A stretch of 5,769 bases of DNA from JBBIVP01 sp037439705 [NCBI: bacterium]. Lineage in GTDB: Bacteria; JBBIVP01. Below the pieces are notes generated by a model. That model saw nothing but the letters and a program-made list of their open reading frames with translations, had not been told where the DNA came from and ran no database searches. How positions within the stretch are numbered: the first letter of the stretch is position 1; each line of letters begins with the position of its first letter. A program made the position numbers and the translations under genes. The DNA lies in contig JBBIVP010000031.1 of assembly GCA_037439705.1 (NCBI GenBank), positions 8,911-14,679 of the forward strand, given 5' to 3'. Below, piece after piece: positions 1-5,769 of this stretch.

Positions 1-996
1 TGCATAGTAACCCTCCTTGAAGGTAATACGCCCCTTATACCATCCAGGGCAATAAGGGAAATAATTCCCAAAAAAATACAACTCTATTACAAAGCCGAAG
101 GTTTTAACCCCACTGCTTCTTTCAAAGACAGAGGGATGACAGTGGCTGTTTCAAAAGCACTTGAAGATGGAGCAAAAGCAATAATCTGTGCTTCAACTGG
201 AAACACTTCTGCGTCTGCTTCAGCATACGCTGCGAGAGCAGGACTCACCGCATATATATTAGTTCCAAAAGGAAAAATTGCTTATGGAAAGCTTTCCCAA
301 ACAATAGCACATGGTGCTAAAATTGTTCAGATAGATGGTAATTTTGATGATGCTCTTGAAATAGTCAAACAAGTGGCTGAAAAGTATCCAATAACCCTTG
401 TAAATTCCATTAACCCGTACAGGCTTGAAGGTCAGAAAACGGCTTCTTTTGAAATATGCGATGTGCTTGGCGATGCTCCCACATATCATTTTCTACCAGT
501 GGGAAATGCGGGAAATATATCTGCTTACTGGAAAGGATATAAGGAATATTATGAAGAAGGAAAATGTACCCGACTTCCAAAAATGATGGGGTATCAGGCA
601 GAAGGAGCAGCACCTATTGTTAAGGGTGAACCTGTAAAGCATCCAAAAACTATAGCATCTGCTATAAGAATTGGAAATCCAGCAAACTGGGAAAAAGCAC
701 TGAAAGCAAAAGAAGAATCAAATGGTATAATAGACATGGTATCAGACGAAGAAATTCTCTTCGCCTACAATTTTATTGGCTCAAAGGAAGGTATCTTCTG
801 TGAACCAGCATCCGCAGCCTCTCTTGCAGGTGTTTTTAAATATGAAAGGGAAAAGGGCTTTGAAGATGGAGATGTTCTTGTTTGCACCTTAACAGGACAT
901 GGATTAAAAGATCCGGAAGTTCCATTAAAGCTCATGGGAGAACCAATAACAGCTTGTCCGGATCTTTCGGAAGTAGTAAAGGCTCTGGGATTATGA
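1..996 (+). CDS. thrC: Threonine synthase, 5'-truncated by window edge
   Basis: PLP-dependent enzyme (fold type II) that converts O-phospho-L-homoserine to L-threonine and phosphate in the cytoplasm. The frame is open from base 1, giving 331 residues here; about 20-25 N-terminal residues are judged missing against the usual ~350 aa, so the ATG at 136 is internal and not the start. Seen in window numbering: EGNTPL at residues 7-12; NPTASFKDRG, with K42 (codon 124-126) as the expected Schiff-base lysine; ASTGNTSASA at 64-73; and the glycine-rich phosphate-binding loop PVGNAGN at 166-172. The C-terminal part carries EPASAASLAG and LTGHGLKDP, typical of bacterial ThrC. The TGA stop at 994-996 overlaps the ATG of the next gene by four bases, so the two are probably translationally coupled. 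No frameshift or missing key residue was seen. Confidence 0.97.
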   Translation, partial: CIVTLLEGNTPLIPSRAIREIIPKKIQLYYKAEGFNPTASFKDRGMTVAVSKALEDGAKAIICASTGNTSASASAYAARAGLTAYILVPKGKIAYGKLSQTIAHGAKIVQIDGNFDDALEIVKQVAEKYPITLVNSINPYRLEGQKTASFEICDVLGDAPTYHFLPVGNAGNISAYWKGYKEYYEEGKCTRLPKMMGYQAEGAAPIVKGEPVKHPKTIASAIRIGNPANWEKALKAKEESNGIIDMVSDEEILFAYNFIGSKEGIFCEPASAASLAGVFKYEREKGFEDGDVLVCTLTGHGLKDPEVPLKLMGEPITACPDLSEVVKALGL

Positions 997-2192
997 TAAA
1001 GTTCATCATCCTCCATTGCGATGGGGTTGCAGACGAACCGGTTGAAGAACTTGGCAACAGAACTCCTCTTGAGATTGCAAAGACCCCAAACATAGATTTA
1101 ATTGCAGATAAAAGCGAGTTAGGAACATATGAACCGATCCCTCCAGAACTTCATCCTGGAAGTGATGTGGGCACTCTTTCCCTTCTCGGATATAATCCTA
1201 TCCAGTACTATACCGGAAGGGCACCTCTGGAAGCTGCAAGTCTCGGAATTGAACTCAAAAAAGAAGATGTGGCTTTCAGATGCAATTTAGTAAGCGTTAA
1301 AAAAGAAAGAAATAATTTCATAATGGAGGATTACAGCGGTGGACATATTTCTGCAGAAGAAGGAAAAATTCTTATAGAAGCCATTCAAAAAGAACTCGGA
1401 AATTCAAAAATGAATTTTTATCCGGGCCTAAGTTACAGAAACATCCTCGTCTGGAAGGATGGACCACTGGATGTAAAAATTCCACCTCCTCATGATATAA
1501 TGGGAGAAAGGATAAATGTTTTTATTGAAGAAAACATTTCAATAAAAGAGATTTTCTTAAAATCATACGAAATTTTATCAGGTCATCCGTTGAACAGAGA
1601 AAGAGTGAACAATGGCAAAAAACCCGCCAATGCGGTCTGGTTGTGGGGACAGGGAAAAACCCCGACAATACCTACCTTAAAGGAAATGTATAAAATTGAA
1701 TCAGCAGTAATATCTGCTGTTGACCTTGTAAAAGGCATAGGAAAACTTGCAGGAATGAAAATCATAAATGTGCCCGGCGCAACAGGATATATGGATACAA
1801 ACTTTAAAGGAAAGGTGGAAGCATGTGTTGAATCTTTAAAAGAAGTTGACCTTATCCTTCTTCATGTTGAGGGAATAGACGAGGTCTCACATACAGGAGA
1901 TGCAAAAAAGAAAGTTGAAGCAATTGAAATTTATGACTCAGAGGTTGTTGGAAGATTAATGGATAAAGTTCAGGGATTTAAAAATTTAAGAATACTCCTC
2001 ACATCAGACCATAGAACACCCGTTCGTATAAAAACCCATTCTCACGGTGCAGTCCCGTACCTAATTTTCTCTTCAGATTCAATCAAAAAAACAGGTTTGA
2101 GATGGACTGAAAAAGATTGTGCAAGGGGGAATTACATCCAGCGAGGTTATGAACTTTTTAAAAAATTTATAGAACCCGCCTTGAGAAAATAA
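993..2192 (+). CDS. ApgM-family phosphomutase, probable homoserine kinase analogue
   Basis: This 399-aa protein belongs to the archaeal-type cofactor-independent phosphoglycerate mutase family (alkaline-phosphatase superfamily). One branch is annotated as 'proposed homoserine kinase' because of its linkage to threonine genes. Two-metal-site residues can be placed by analogy with iPGM: D10 (CDGVADEP), the nucleophile S57 (HPGSDVG), D339 and H340 (TSDHRTP) for one metal; D296, H300 (GIDEVSHTGD) and H351 for the other. YYTGRAPLEAASLGI and WLWGQGKTPTIP are family landmarks. The ATG at 993 was preferred over an in-frame ATG at 882: translation from 993 begins at the conserved first beta strand, the extra 37 residues would overlap thrC, and ATGA coupling is typical of operons. 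The only SD is a modest AAAGG at 978-982. Being coupled to thrC favours homoserine phosphorylation; glycolytic mutase activity remains possible. Family is certain; role is inferred. Confidence 0.95.
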   Translation: MIKFIILHCDGVADEPVEELGNRTPLEIAKTPNIDLIADKSELGTYEPIPPELHPGSDVGTLSLLGYNPIQYYTGRAPLEAASLGIELKKEDVAFRCNLVSVKKERNNFIMEDYSGGHISAEEGKILIEAIQKELGNSKMNFYPGLSYRNILVWKDGPLDVKIPPPHDIMGERINVFIEENISIKEIFLKSYEILSGHPLNRERVNNGKKPANAVWLWGQGKTPTIPTLKEMYKIESAVISAVDLVKGIGKLAGMKIINVPGATGYMDTNFKGKVEACVESLKEVDLILLHVEGIDEVSHTGDAKKKVEAIEIYDSEVVGRLMDKVQGFKNLRILLTSDHRTPVRIKTHSHGAVPYLIFSSDSIKKTGLRWTEKDCARGNYIQRGYELFKKFIEPALRK

Positions 2193-2236
2193 ACCTGATA
2201 TTGCAAGATCTGATACTTATTAGCAGACGAAACAAA

Positions 2237-2292
2237 AAGGAGGGTGAGTGCCGTCAGACACGACCCTTTATGCTGAATTAGGCGAAGTTTAA
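2237..2292 (+). other. Strong SD plus 14-codon GTG ORF (orphan)
   Basis: A near-ideal Shine-Dalgarno, AAGGAGGGTGA, at 2237-2247 is followed at 2248 by GTG and 13 further codons encoding VPSDTTLYAELGEV, with TAA at 2290-2292. The last codons lie inside the left inverted repeat. There is no apparent protein family. It may be the stump of a gene whose body was lost when the R-M cassette arrived, a small leader peptide, or chance. The rest of the apgM to methyltransferase gap (2193-2236) shows no strong hairpin, so no clear bidirectional terminator between these convergent genes was found. Confidence 0.3.
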
Positions 2293-2296
2293 CTTT
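2275..2296 (+). repeat. Left inverted repeat of the R-M cassette
   Basis: The core TAGGCGAAGTTTAACTTT (2279-2296) matches the reverse complement of 3897-3914 at 17 of 18 positions; extending outward to GAAT/GAGG gives 19 of 22. The methyltransferase stop codon (2289-2291, - strand) lies inside it, so the repeat marks the downstream end of the R-M gene pair. No target-site duplication was evident just outside the two copies. Confidence 0.75.
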
Positions 2297-3176
2297 TTTC
2301 ATAATTAAATAAATCTAATATCTTCTGTTCTTTGTTTATTTTTTTATTTTTTGGACTATATCTCCCGGTAAATTCCCCTTTTTCTTTTCTTTCTTTAAAT
2401 GTCTTCTCTACTACATGCCTTGCTATTTCCACCCTCACATAATTTTCTTCAGATTTGTAATTTTCTAACCTTTTCTCGGCAAATTCAATATATTCTTCTG
2501 ATATTTCTATTCCAATAAAATCATGTCCTAATATTTTTGCCGCAACTAATGTTGTTCCACTTCCACAGTAAGGGTCAATTACCACTCCTTTTTTTTCGTC
2601 CATAATCGAATAAATTGCTCTAACAGGCAATGCCAAAGGAAAAGGTGCTGGGTGAGGATTTTTTTGTTCGGGTGGAAATCGCCAGATTGATGTCAATAAA
2701 GCGTGTTTTGGCTTCAATTCCTCTCCAATTAGAGTTCTTCCTTTCGGCTTATAAAGCCAATATATCCTCTCTTCTACTTGCCAGAACCTCCAACCCCTGA
2801 TATTAGCAGCAATCATTCTATCCCAGATTATCTCTTGTCTAATTACCCACTTCGTTTTTCTCAGCCAATCCAATGGATGAAACATCAAGCCTTTTTCCCA
2901 TCTCAATTTATGATTATAGAAGAATGAACCGCCAGGTTTAGTAATCCTATAAATTTCATTTAAAATATCAATTTGACCTTTTTGATATTCTTCCTCTGGT
3001 AATTTATCTGTAGCACTTGAATACTTTACATTTTTTACTAACCAACCTTTTTTATTCTCGCCTTTATTGTAAGGCGGAGATGTTACTCCAACATCAACGA
3101 TTTCATCTGGTAACATCTTTAAAATTTTTAGTGCATCACCTTGAATTATCTTGTTTAGATATTCTTCTTGAGTCAT
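2289..3176 (-). CDS. Type II beta-class DNA methyltransferase (m4C or m6A)
   Basis: This 295-aa protein is an S-adenosylmethionine-dependent DNA methyltransferase that would protect the cassette's recognition sites. Motif order is IV then I, which defines the beta class: the catalytic TSPPYN at residues 32-37 follows the QGDALKILKMLPD segment near the N terminus, and the AdoMet-binding DPYCGSGTT is at 201-209. NPHPAPFP (174-181, H176) just before motif I is also typical. SPPY rather than DPPY is common for N4-cytosine enzymes but occurs in N6-adenine enzymes too, so the base is unresolved. Between the motifs lies the likely target-recognition part. A lysine-rich tail of roughly 50 residues follows the conserved fold. 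The ATG overlaps the endonuclease stop (ATGA, 3173-3176), so expression is probably coupled. The gene is AT-rich compared with thrC-apgM. The recognition sequence cannot be predicted by eye. Confidence 0.93.
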   Translation of the reverse strand: MTQEEYLNKIIQGDALKILKMLPDEIVDVGVTSPPYNKGENKKGWLVKNVKYSSATDKLPEEEYQKGQIDILNEIYRITKPGGSFFYNHKLRWEKGLMFHPLDWLRKTKWVIRQEIIWDRMIAANIRGWRFWQVEERIYWLYKPKGRTLIGEELKPKHALLTSIWRFPPEQKNPHPAPFPLALPVRAIYSIMDEKKGVVIDPYCGSGTTLVAAKILGHDFIGIEISEEYIEFAEKRLENYKSEENYVRVEIARHVVEKTFKERKEKGEFTGRYSPKNKKINKEQKILDLFNYEKS

Positions 3177-3882
3177 TTTGTTTTTCCCTCTAAAAAGTTA
3201 TAAAAATTTCTTGTTATGTATTCCTTATACTTTGATAGCTCAGTTTTATTTAAAAGATAAACAATCTTTAAATTGGGACAATGGAAATAATCTTTATAAT
3301 CAAATTCAGCGCTTCTTAAAAATTGTCCCCTTGTGCTTTTGCTTCCCTTTAATTTTTCCTTCCATCTTTGAATTTTTGACTCTAAATTTTTTATAAAATC
3401 TGGGTAATTAAATGGAAACTCAATGATATAAATGAGTTTCCCATCTACAAACCCACTCACCAACATATTTAGGTCTTTCTCTCTTTTATCCTTTTGCAAT
3501 CTCGCTGGAGTATAATCTGTAAAATTCCCACCACCATTTAATTTTGCTGGGGGTGTTTTTCTTTCACCCCTTTATATTTTTCAAATTCCTCAGTATTTAC
3601 ATTTTTGGGTTTTGCCTCACATTTTATAGTTCTTCCAGAAACAAAAGCATCTTGCTTAAAACCATTATATCCTATTTTCCCTTCTTTATGTGTGTATCCC
3701 GCTAAAGTGACGGTTATAAACTCCCTTACGGTTGAAGAGTTTTTATCATTTATATATATCGTAAGCAAGTCGACCAACATTCCTATAAGTGTATCTTTTG
3801 ACTTACCTATAAGATAGTTGTTTAATTCCTGATGAATCCCTGTTGAATATATTTTTATAACATTGGCTAATTCCTGGTTCAT
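3173..3882 (-). pseudogene. Type II restriction endonuclease, PD-(D/E)xK-like, frameshifted
   Basis: Two frames read as one gene. The first (ATG at 3882-3880) runs 114 codons to a TAA at 3540-3538; the second continues to TGA at 3175-3173. Backing up one base within 3549-3560 (AAAAACACCCCC on the - strand) joins residue K109 to TPPAKLNGGGNFTDYTPAR and then the 108-residue rest, giving about 236 aa, a normal size for a type II endonuclease. GFKQDAFVSG...KCEAKPKN has D78 and E89-x-K91, a plausible PD-(D/E)xK active site; the second half includes NMLVSGFVDGKLIYIIEFPF. The start has a good SD, GAGGTG, five bases upstream. The stop overlaps the methyltransferase ATG, the main contextual evidence for an R-M pair. 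I do not recognise the specificity family. Translation beginning at the internal TTG (3499) would lack the catalytic residues. It may be a true pseudogene, a slippage-controlled gene, or a sequence error. Confidence 0.75.
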
Positions 3883-3887
3883 ATTTT

Positions 3888-3893
3888 CACCTC
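3888..3893 (-). promoter_or_regulatory. Ribosome binding site of the endonuclease gene
   Basis: GAGGTG on the - strand, followed by five bases and then ATG at 3882-3880. It supports this start and shows that the upstream frame of the endonuclease retains a proper translation signal. It sits a few bases from the right inverted repeat. Confidence 0.7.
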
Positions 3894-3896
3894 ATT

Positions 3897-3918
3897 AAAG
3901 TTAAATTTCGCCTACCTC
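3897..3918 (-). repeat. Right inverted repeat of the R-M cassette
   Basis: On the - strand this reads GAGG then TAGGCGAAATTTAACTTT, matching the + strand of 2275-2296 at 19 of 22 positions. It contains the stop codon of the small upstream ORF and ends just before the endonuclease SD. Together with the left copy it encloses only the endonuclease and methyltransferase genes, about 1.6 kb. Confidence 0.75.
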
Positions 3919-4115
3919 GTCCGTATTCTTCTGTTTTGGCGGTGTAACCGAACTAAGCTCAGAGATATCATGCTCTGGCTGAACCAAAGATTCCATCCTT
4001 TTTTGAGAATTCTTACTATCTCTGTTTGAATTGTAATTGAAATATTATCCGGTAAGAATACAGTTATCCTGTCCCACGAAATTTCTCCAATTCTTATACT
4101 TTTCATAACCCGCAT
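3901..4115 (-). pseudogene. Small unknown ORF upstream of R-M genes, apparently frameshifted
   Basis: From ATG at 4115-4113 one frame encodes MRVMKSIRIGEISWDRITVF and continues through LPDNISITIQTEIVRILKK. After six A's (3999-4004 as T's on the + strand) that frame goes on with a Trp/Arg-rich stretch to a TAG at 3914-3912. A one-base step back at the A run instead gives a polar, more natural tail, RMESLVQPEHDISEL then SSVTPPKQKNTDEVGEI, ending at TAA 3903-3901; the repaired protein is 71 aa. I do not recognise the family. Eighteen bases separate its stop from the endonuclease ATG, which suggests one transcript. Controller proteins often sit here in R-M systems, but no helix-turn-helix is apparent. 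Its end lies in the right inverted repeat. It could equally be a decayed fragment of a host gene cut by the cassette. Confidence 0.45.
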
Positions 4116-4129
4116 TGCTTCTGCTTTTT

Positions 4130-4157
4130 ATTATAATAAAATTTTGAAAAAAAACAA
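4130..4157 (-). promoter_or_regulatory. Candidate sigma-70 promoter for the small ORF/R-M operon
   Basis: On the - strand a perfect -10, TATAAT (4135-4130), is preceded after 16 bases by a partial -35, TTGTTT (4157-4152). A start about 7 bases downstream would leave an almost leaderless message for the ATG at 4115, and no good SD precedes that ATG. A second TATAAT lies at 4176-4171 but without a recognisable -35. Confidence 0.45.
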
Positions 4158-4170
4158 GGAAAATGTTCCT
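4147..4170 (-). terminator. Weak intrinsic terminator after the RND exporter
   Basis: On the - strand AGGAA-CATT-TTCCT (4170-4157) forms a 5-bp stem with a 4-base loop, followed by TG and eight T's (4154-4147). It is placed about 65 bases downstream of the exporter stop. The stem is short and AT-rich, so termination would be inefficient at best. It overlaps the -35 of the promoter candidate. The remainder of 4116-4234 shows no gene. Confidence 0.35.
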
Positions 4171-4234
4171 ATTATAAGAAAGCCTCTATTTTTCTCTTAT
4201 TAACAAAAGAATAGAAACATTAATGTACAGCCTT

Positions 4235-5769
4235 TTATCTTTCTTTCAAAAGAACCTTTGAAATAACGGGAACAAATATGAGGGTGCCATCCATATTGAG
4301 AATCATAAGAATTGTTAAAAGAAGTGCCATTTCCGCTGTAAACTTCATTGGAGAAAAAAACCAGAATACAAGTCCTGCAACCATTGTGGAGGCGGTAAAG
4401 AATATAGCCTTGCCAGTGGTCATAAGAGCTGTTTTAACAGCCTCATCTTTAGAAAGACCTGATTCCAGAAGAGATTCAATTCTTGATAGAAGATAAATCC
4501 CATAATCAATTCCTACCCCGATTCCAACTGCAGCAACCGGGAGGGAATTTATATTCATATCTATCTTCGTCAAATACATAAACACCTCTGATAGAAACTG
4601 GGAGAGAAGAAGCGAAGGAAGAAGAATAATTAAAGATTTAAACGAACGCATAAACACTACAACAAGAACTCCAACAGTCAAAAGAACAACCTCAAGAATT
4701 AACCAGTAGGACCTTTCAACCTCATCGTTTACTGCATATAAAACGCCCAAAAGACCTCCAGCAAGTTTGAAACTGACTTTTTCGTCCTTATTCTTATCTA
4801 TAAATTCTTGAGCCTTTTTGACAATCTCCTTAAGTTTTTCATTGGAGAAGGTTTTATAGAAAAATGTTATTGGTGAGGATTTAAAATCCTCGCTGAAAAG
4901 CCTTTGCATTTCTCTTCCCCCGCTTAGCGTATATGTGATGGCTCCCACATCCCTCGCCTTGTATGGAAGAACTTCCCAGTTAGGGTCGTTTTCGTGAAAA
5001 ATTTTCATTATGAGCTTTACTGCCATAGAAAGGCTCAAAGAAGCAGTAGCTCCAGTCTCTTCCACCATAAACCTTTCAAACTCTTCTATTTTTTGAAGAA
5101 CCTCAATCTCTTTTATTCCACCTTCTCTTCCTGTGTCAGCAATTACTACAAATTGATTGGCTCCGTAAAAATATGAATTTACCTTATCCATAGCCACATT
5201 GTACGGATGGTCTGATTTAAGAATGGCATGCCCCGGCATGACATTTCCAACTTTGAGTTTTCTTCCCATAATTCCACTCGTAATAAGGGCAATAATGAGA
5301 AATATAAGGGTAAGAAAAGTATAAAGTTTCTTTCTCGAAAATATCGTGTGAAAAGAAGAAAAACGTTCATAAAAATATGAAATTTTTCTCTCGGCTTTTG
5401 GTGGGCCAAAAAGAAGGAGCATAACAGGAGAAAGGGTGAGAACTCCAAGAAATATGCTCCCTATCCACAGGCTTGAATAAATGGCAAGTTTCCACATAAG
5501 TGGAATTCCTGAAACTCCTATTGTAAGTATTCCGAGACCGTCTGTAAGAATGGAAAGAAGAGCGGGTGTGTATAGTTCTGAGAAGCTCTTCAAAATGGAT
5601 TGGTATTTATCCTTTGTTTTAAAAAACAGTTCACAATATGTTTCCATAATCTGTACAGAATGACTCAATGCTCTTGCAGAGAGTAGGACCGGAACCACAA
5701 GAAGAAGTGGGTCAAGCTCAAAACCAAGTATTTTTGTGCACCCTATAGCCCACACACCGCTCAAAATTC
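4235..5769 (-). CDS. RND/MMPL-superfamily exporter, N-terminal part outside window
   Basis: Integral inner-membrane protein of the 'predicted exporter' RND branch (COG1033/MMPL type, with sterol-sensing-like domains). The frame is open to the window edge; 511 residues are present, against the ~750-900 usual for these two-repeat proteins, so the 5' part is missing. Numbering from the TTG codon at 5764-5762 (internal, not the start): hydrophobic segments near 18-30 and 66-120 end the first membrane repeat; 147-166 resembles TM7; 167-350 is the extracytoplasmic loop; 352-372, 377-398, 404-426, 446-470 and 473-500 resemble TM8-TM12. GIGVGIDYGIYLLSR (414-428, D420/Y421) is the conserved acidic motif of the proton-relay helix, and ARALSHSVQ (30-38) is the counterpart in the first repeat. 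Stop TAA is at 4237-4235. The substrate is unknown; lipids, hopanoids or lipoproteins are typical of relatives. No partner gene is visible. Confidence 0.92.
   Translation of the reverse strand, partial: ILSGVWAIGCTKILGFELDPLLLVVPVLLSARALSHSVQIMETYCELFFKTKDKYQSILKSFSELYTPALLSILTDGLGILTIGVSGIPLMWKLAIYSSLWIGSIFLGVLTLSPVMLLLFGPPKAERKISYFYERFSSFHTIFSRKKLYTFLTLIFLIIALITSGIMGRKLKVGNVMPGHAILKSDHPYNVAMDKVNSYFYGANQFVVIADTGREGGIKEIEVLQKIEEFERFMVEETGATASLSLSMAVKLIMKIFHENDPNWEVLPYKARDVGAITYTLSGGREMQRLFSEDFKSSPITFFYKTFSNEKLKEIVKKAQEFIDKNKDEKVSFKLAGGLLGVLYAVNDEVERSYWLILEVVLLTVGVLVVVFMRSFKSLIILLPSLLLSQFLSEVFMYLTKIDMNINSLPVAAVGIGVGIDYGIYLLSRIESLLESGLSKDEAVKTALMTTGKAIFFTASTMVAGLVFWFFSPMKFTAEMALLLTILMILNMDGTLIFVPVISKVLLKER

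Noticed and set aside
882-992. Upstream in-frame ATG at 882 extending the ApgM-family protein by 37 residues
   Set aside because: It lies wholly inside thrC, the added residues look like out-of-frame translation, and the family's conserved beginning starts at the ATG at 993.
259-1016. Open frames on the - strand opposite thrC
   Set aside because: They are antisense to a clearly conserved gene and have no motifs.
2193-2236. Possible bidirectional terminator between apgM and the methyltransferase
   Set aside because: No stem longer than a few base pairs with an adjacent T tract could be found.
2248-2265. GTCAGACAC-containing stretch resembling REP/RAYT-type repeats
   Set aside because: Only one copy is present in the window, pairing is weak, and no Y1 transposase is nearby.
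3901-4115. Similarity of the small ORF to an integrase N terminus or ribbon-helix-helix antitoxin
   Set aside because: Only a few residues (ITVFLP) fit and the remaining pattern does not; too weak to name a family.
4217-4226. Perfect 10-bp palindrome ACATTAATGT after the exporter stop
   Set aside because: Short, AT-rich and without a loop or T tract; could arise by chance and no regulator points to it.
4278-5663. Short + strand and alternative - strand frames within the exporter gene
   Set aside because: They overlap a strongly conserved membrane-protein frame and show no independent coding signs.

Overview
The window looks bacterial: there are Shine-Dalgarno sequences (GAGGTG before the endonuclease, AAGGAGGGTGA at 2237-2247), a TATAAT-type promoter, AT-rich DNA with many AGA/ATA codons, and a bacterial-type threonine synthase. 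The exact lineage cannot be read from the sequence; an uncultured or thermophile-related bacterium is only a guess.

Left part (1-2192, + strand): the 3' part of thrC (threonine synthase) overlaps by four bases (ATGA) with a 399-aa member of the ApgM / 'proposed homoserine kinase' family of the alkaline-phosphatase superfamily. The second enzyme probably makes the O-phosphohomoserine that ThrC consumes, so the pair would be the last two steps of threonine synthesis.

Middle part (2193-4115, mostly - strand): an AT-rich type II restriction-modification (R-M) cassette. In transcription order it contains a small unknown ORF (71 aa if one frameshift is repaired), a PD-(D/E)xK-like endonuclease (about 236 aa if one frameshift is repaired), and an intact beta-class DNA methyltransferase (295 aa) that overlaps the endonuclease by ATGA. 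The two R-M genes are bracketed almost exactly by an imperfect inverted repeat (2275-2296 and 3897-3918, 19 of 22 positions identical). Both copies also form the last codons of a short ORF ending in Gly-Glu-(Val/Ile)-stop. The methyltransferase looks functional while the endonuclease frame is broken, so the system may be decaying, slippage-controlled, or affected by homopolymer errors in the read.

Right part (4116-5769, - strand): a short intergenic stretch with a weak terminator-like hairpin and a good promoter candidate, then the 3' part of a large RND/MMPL-family exporter that runs off the right edge.

The core genes and the exporter have no obvious functional link to the R-M cassette. The cassette converges on thrC-apgM and lies downstream of the exporter in the same direction, which fits an insertion into a gene boundary.
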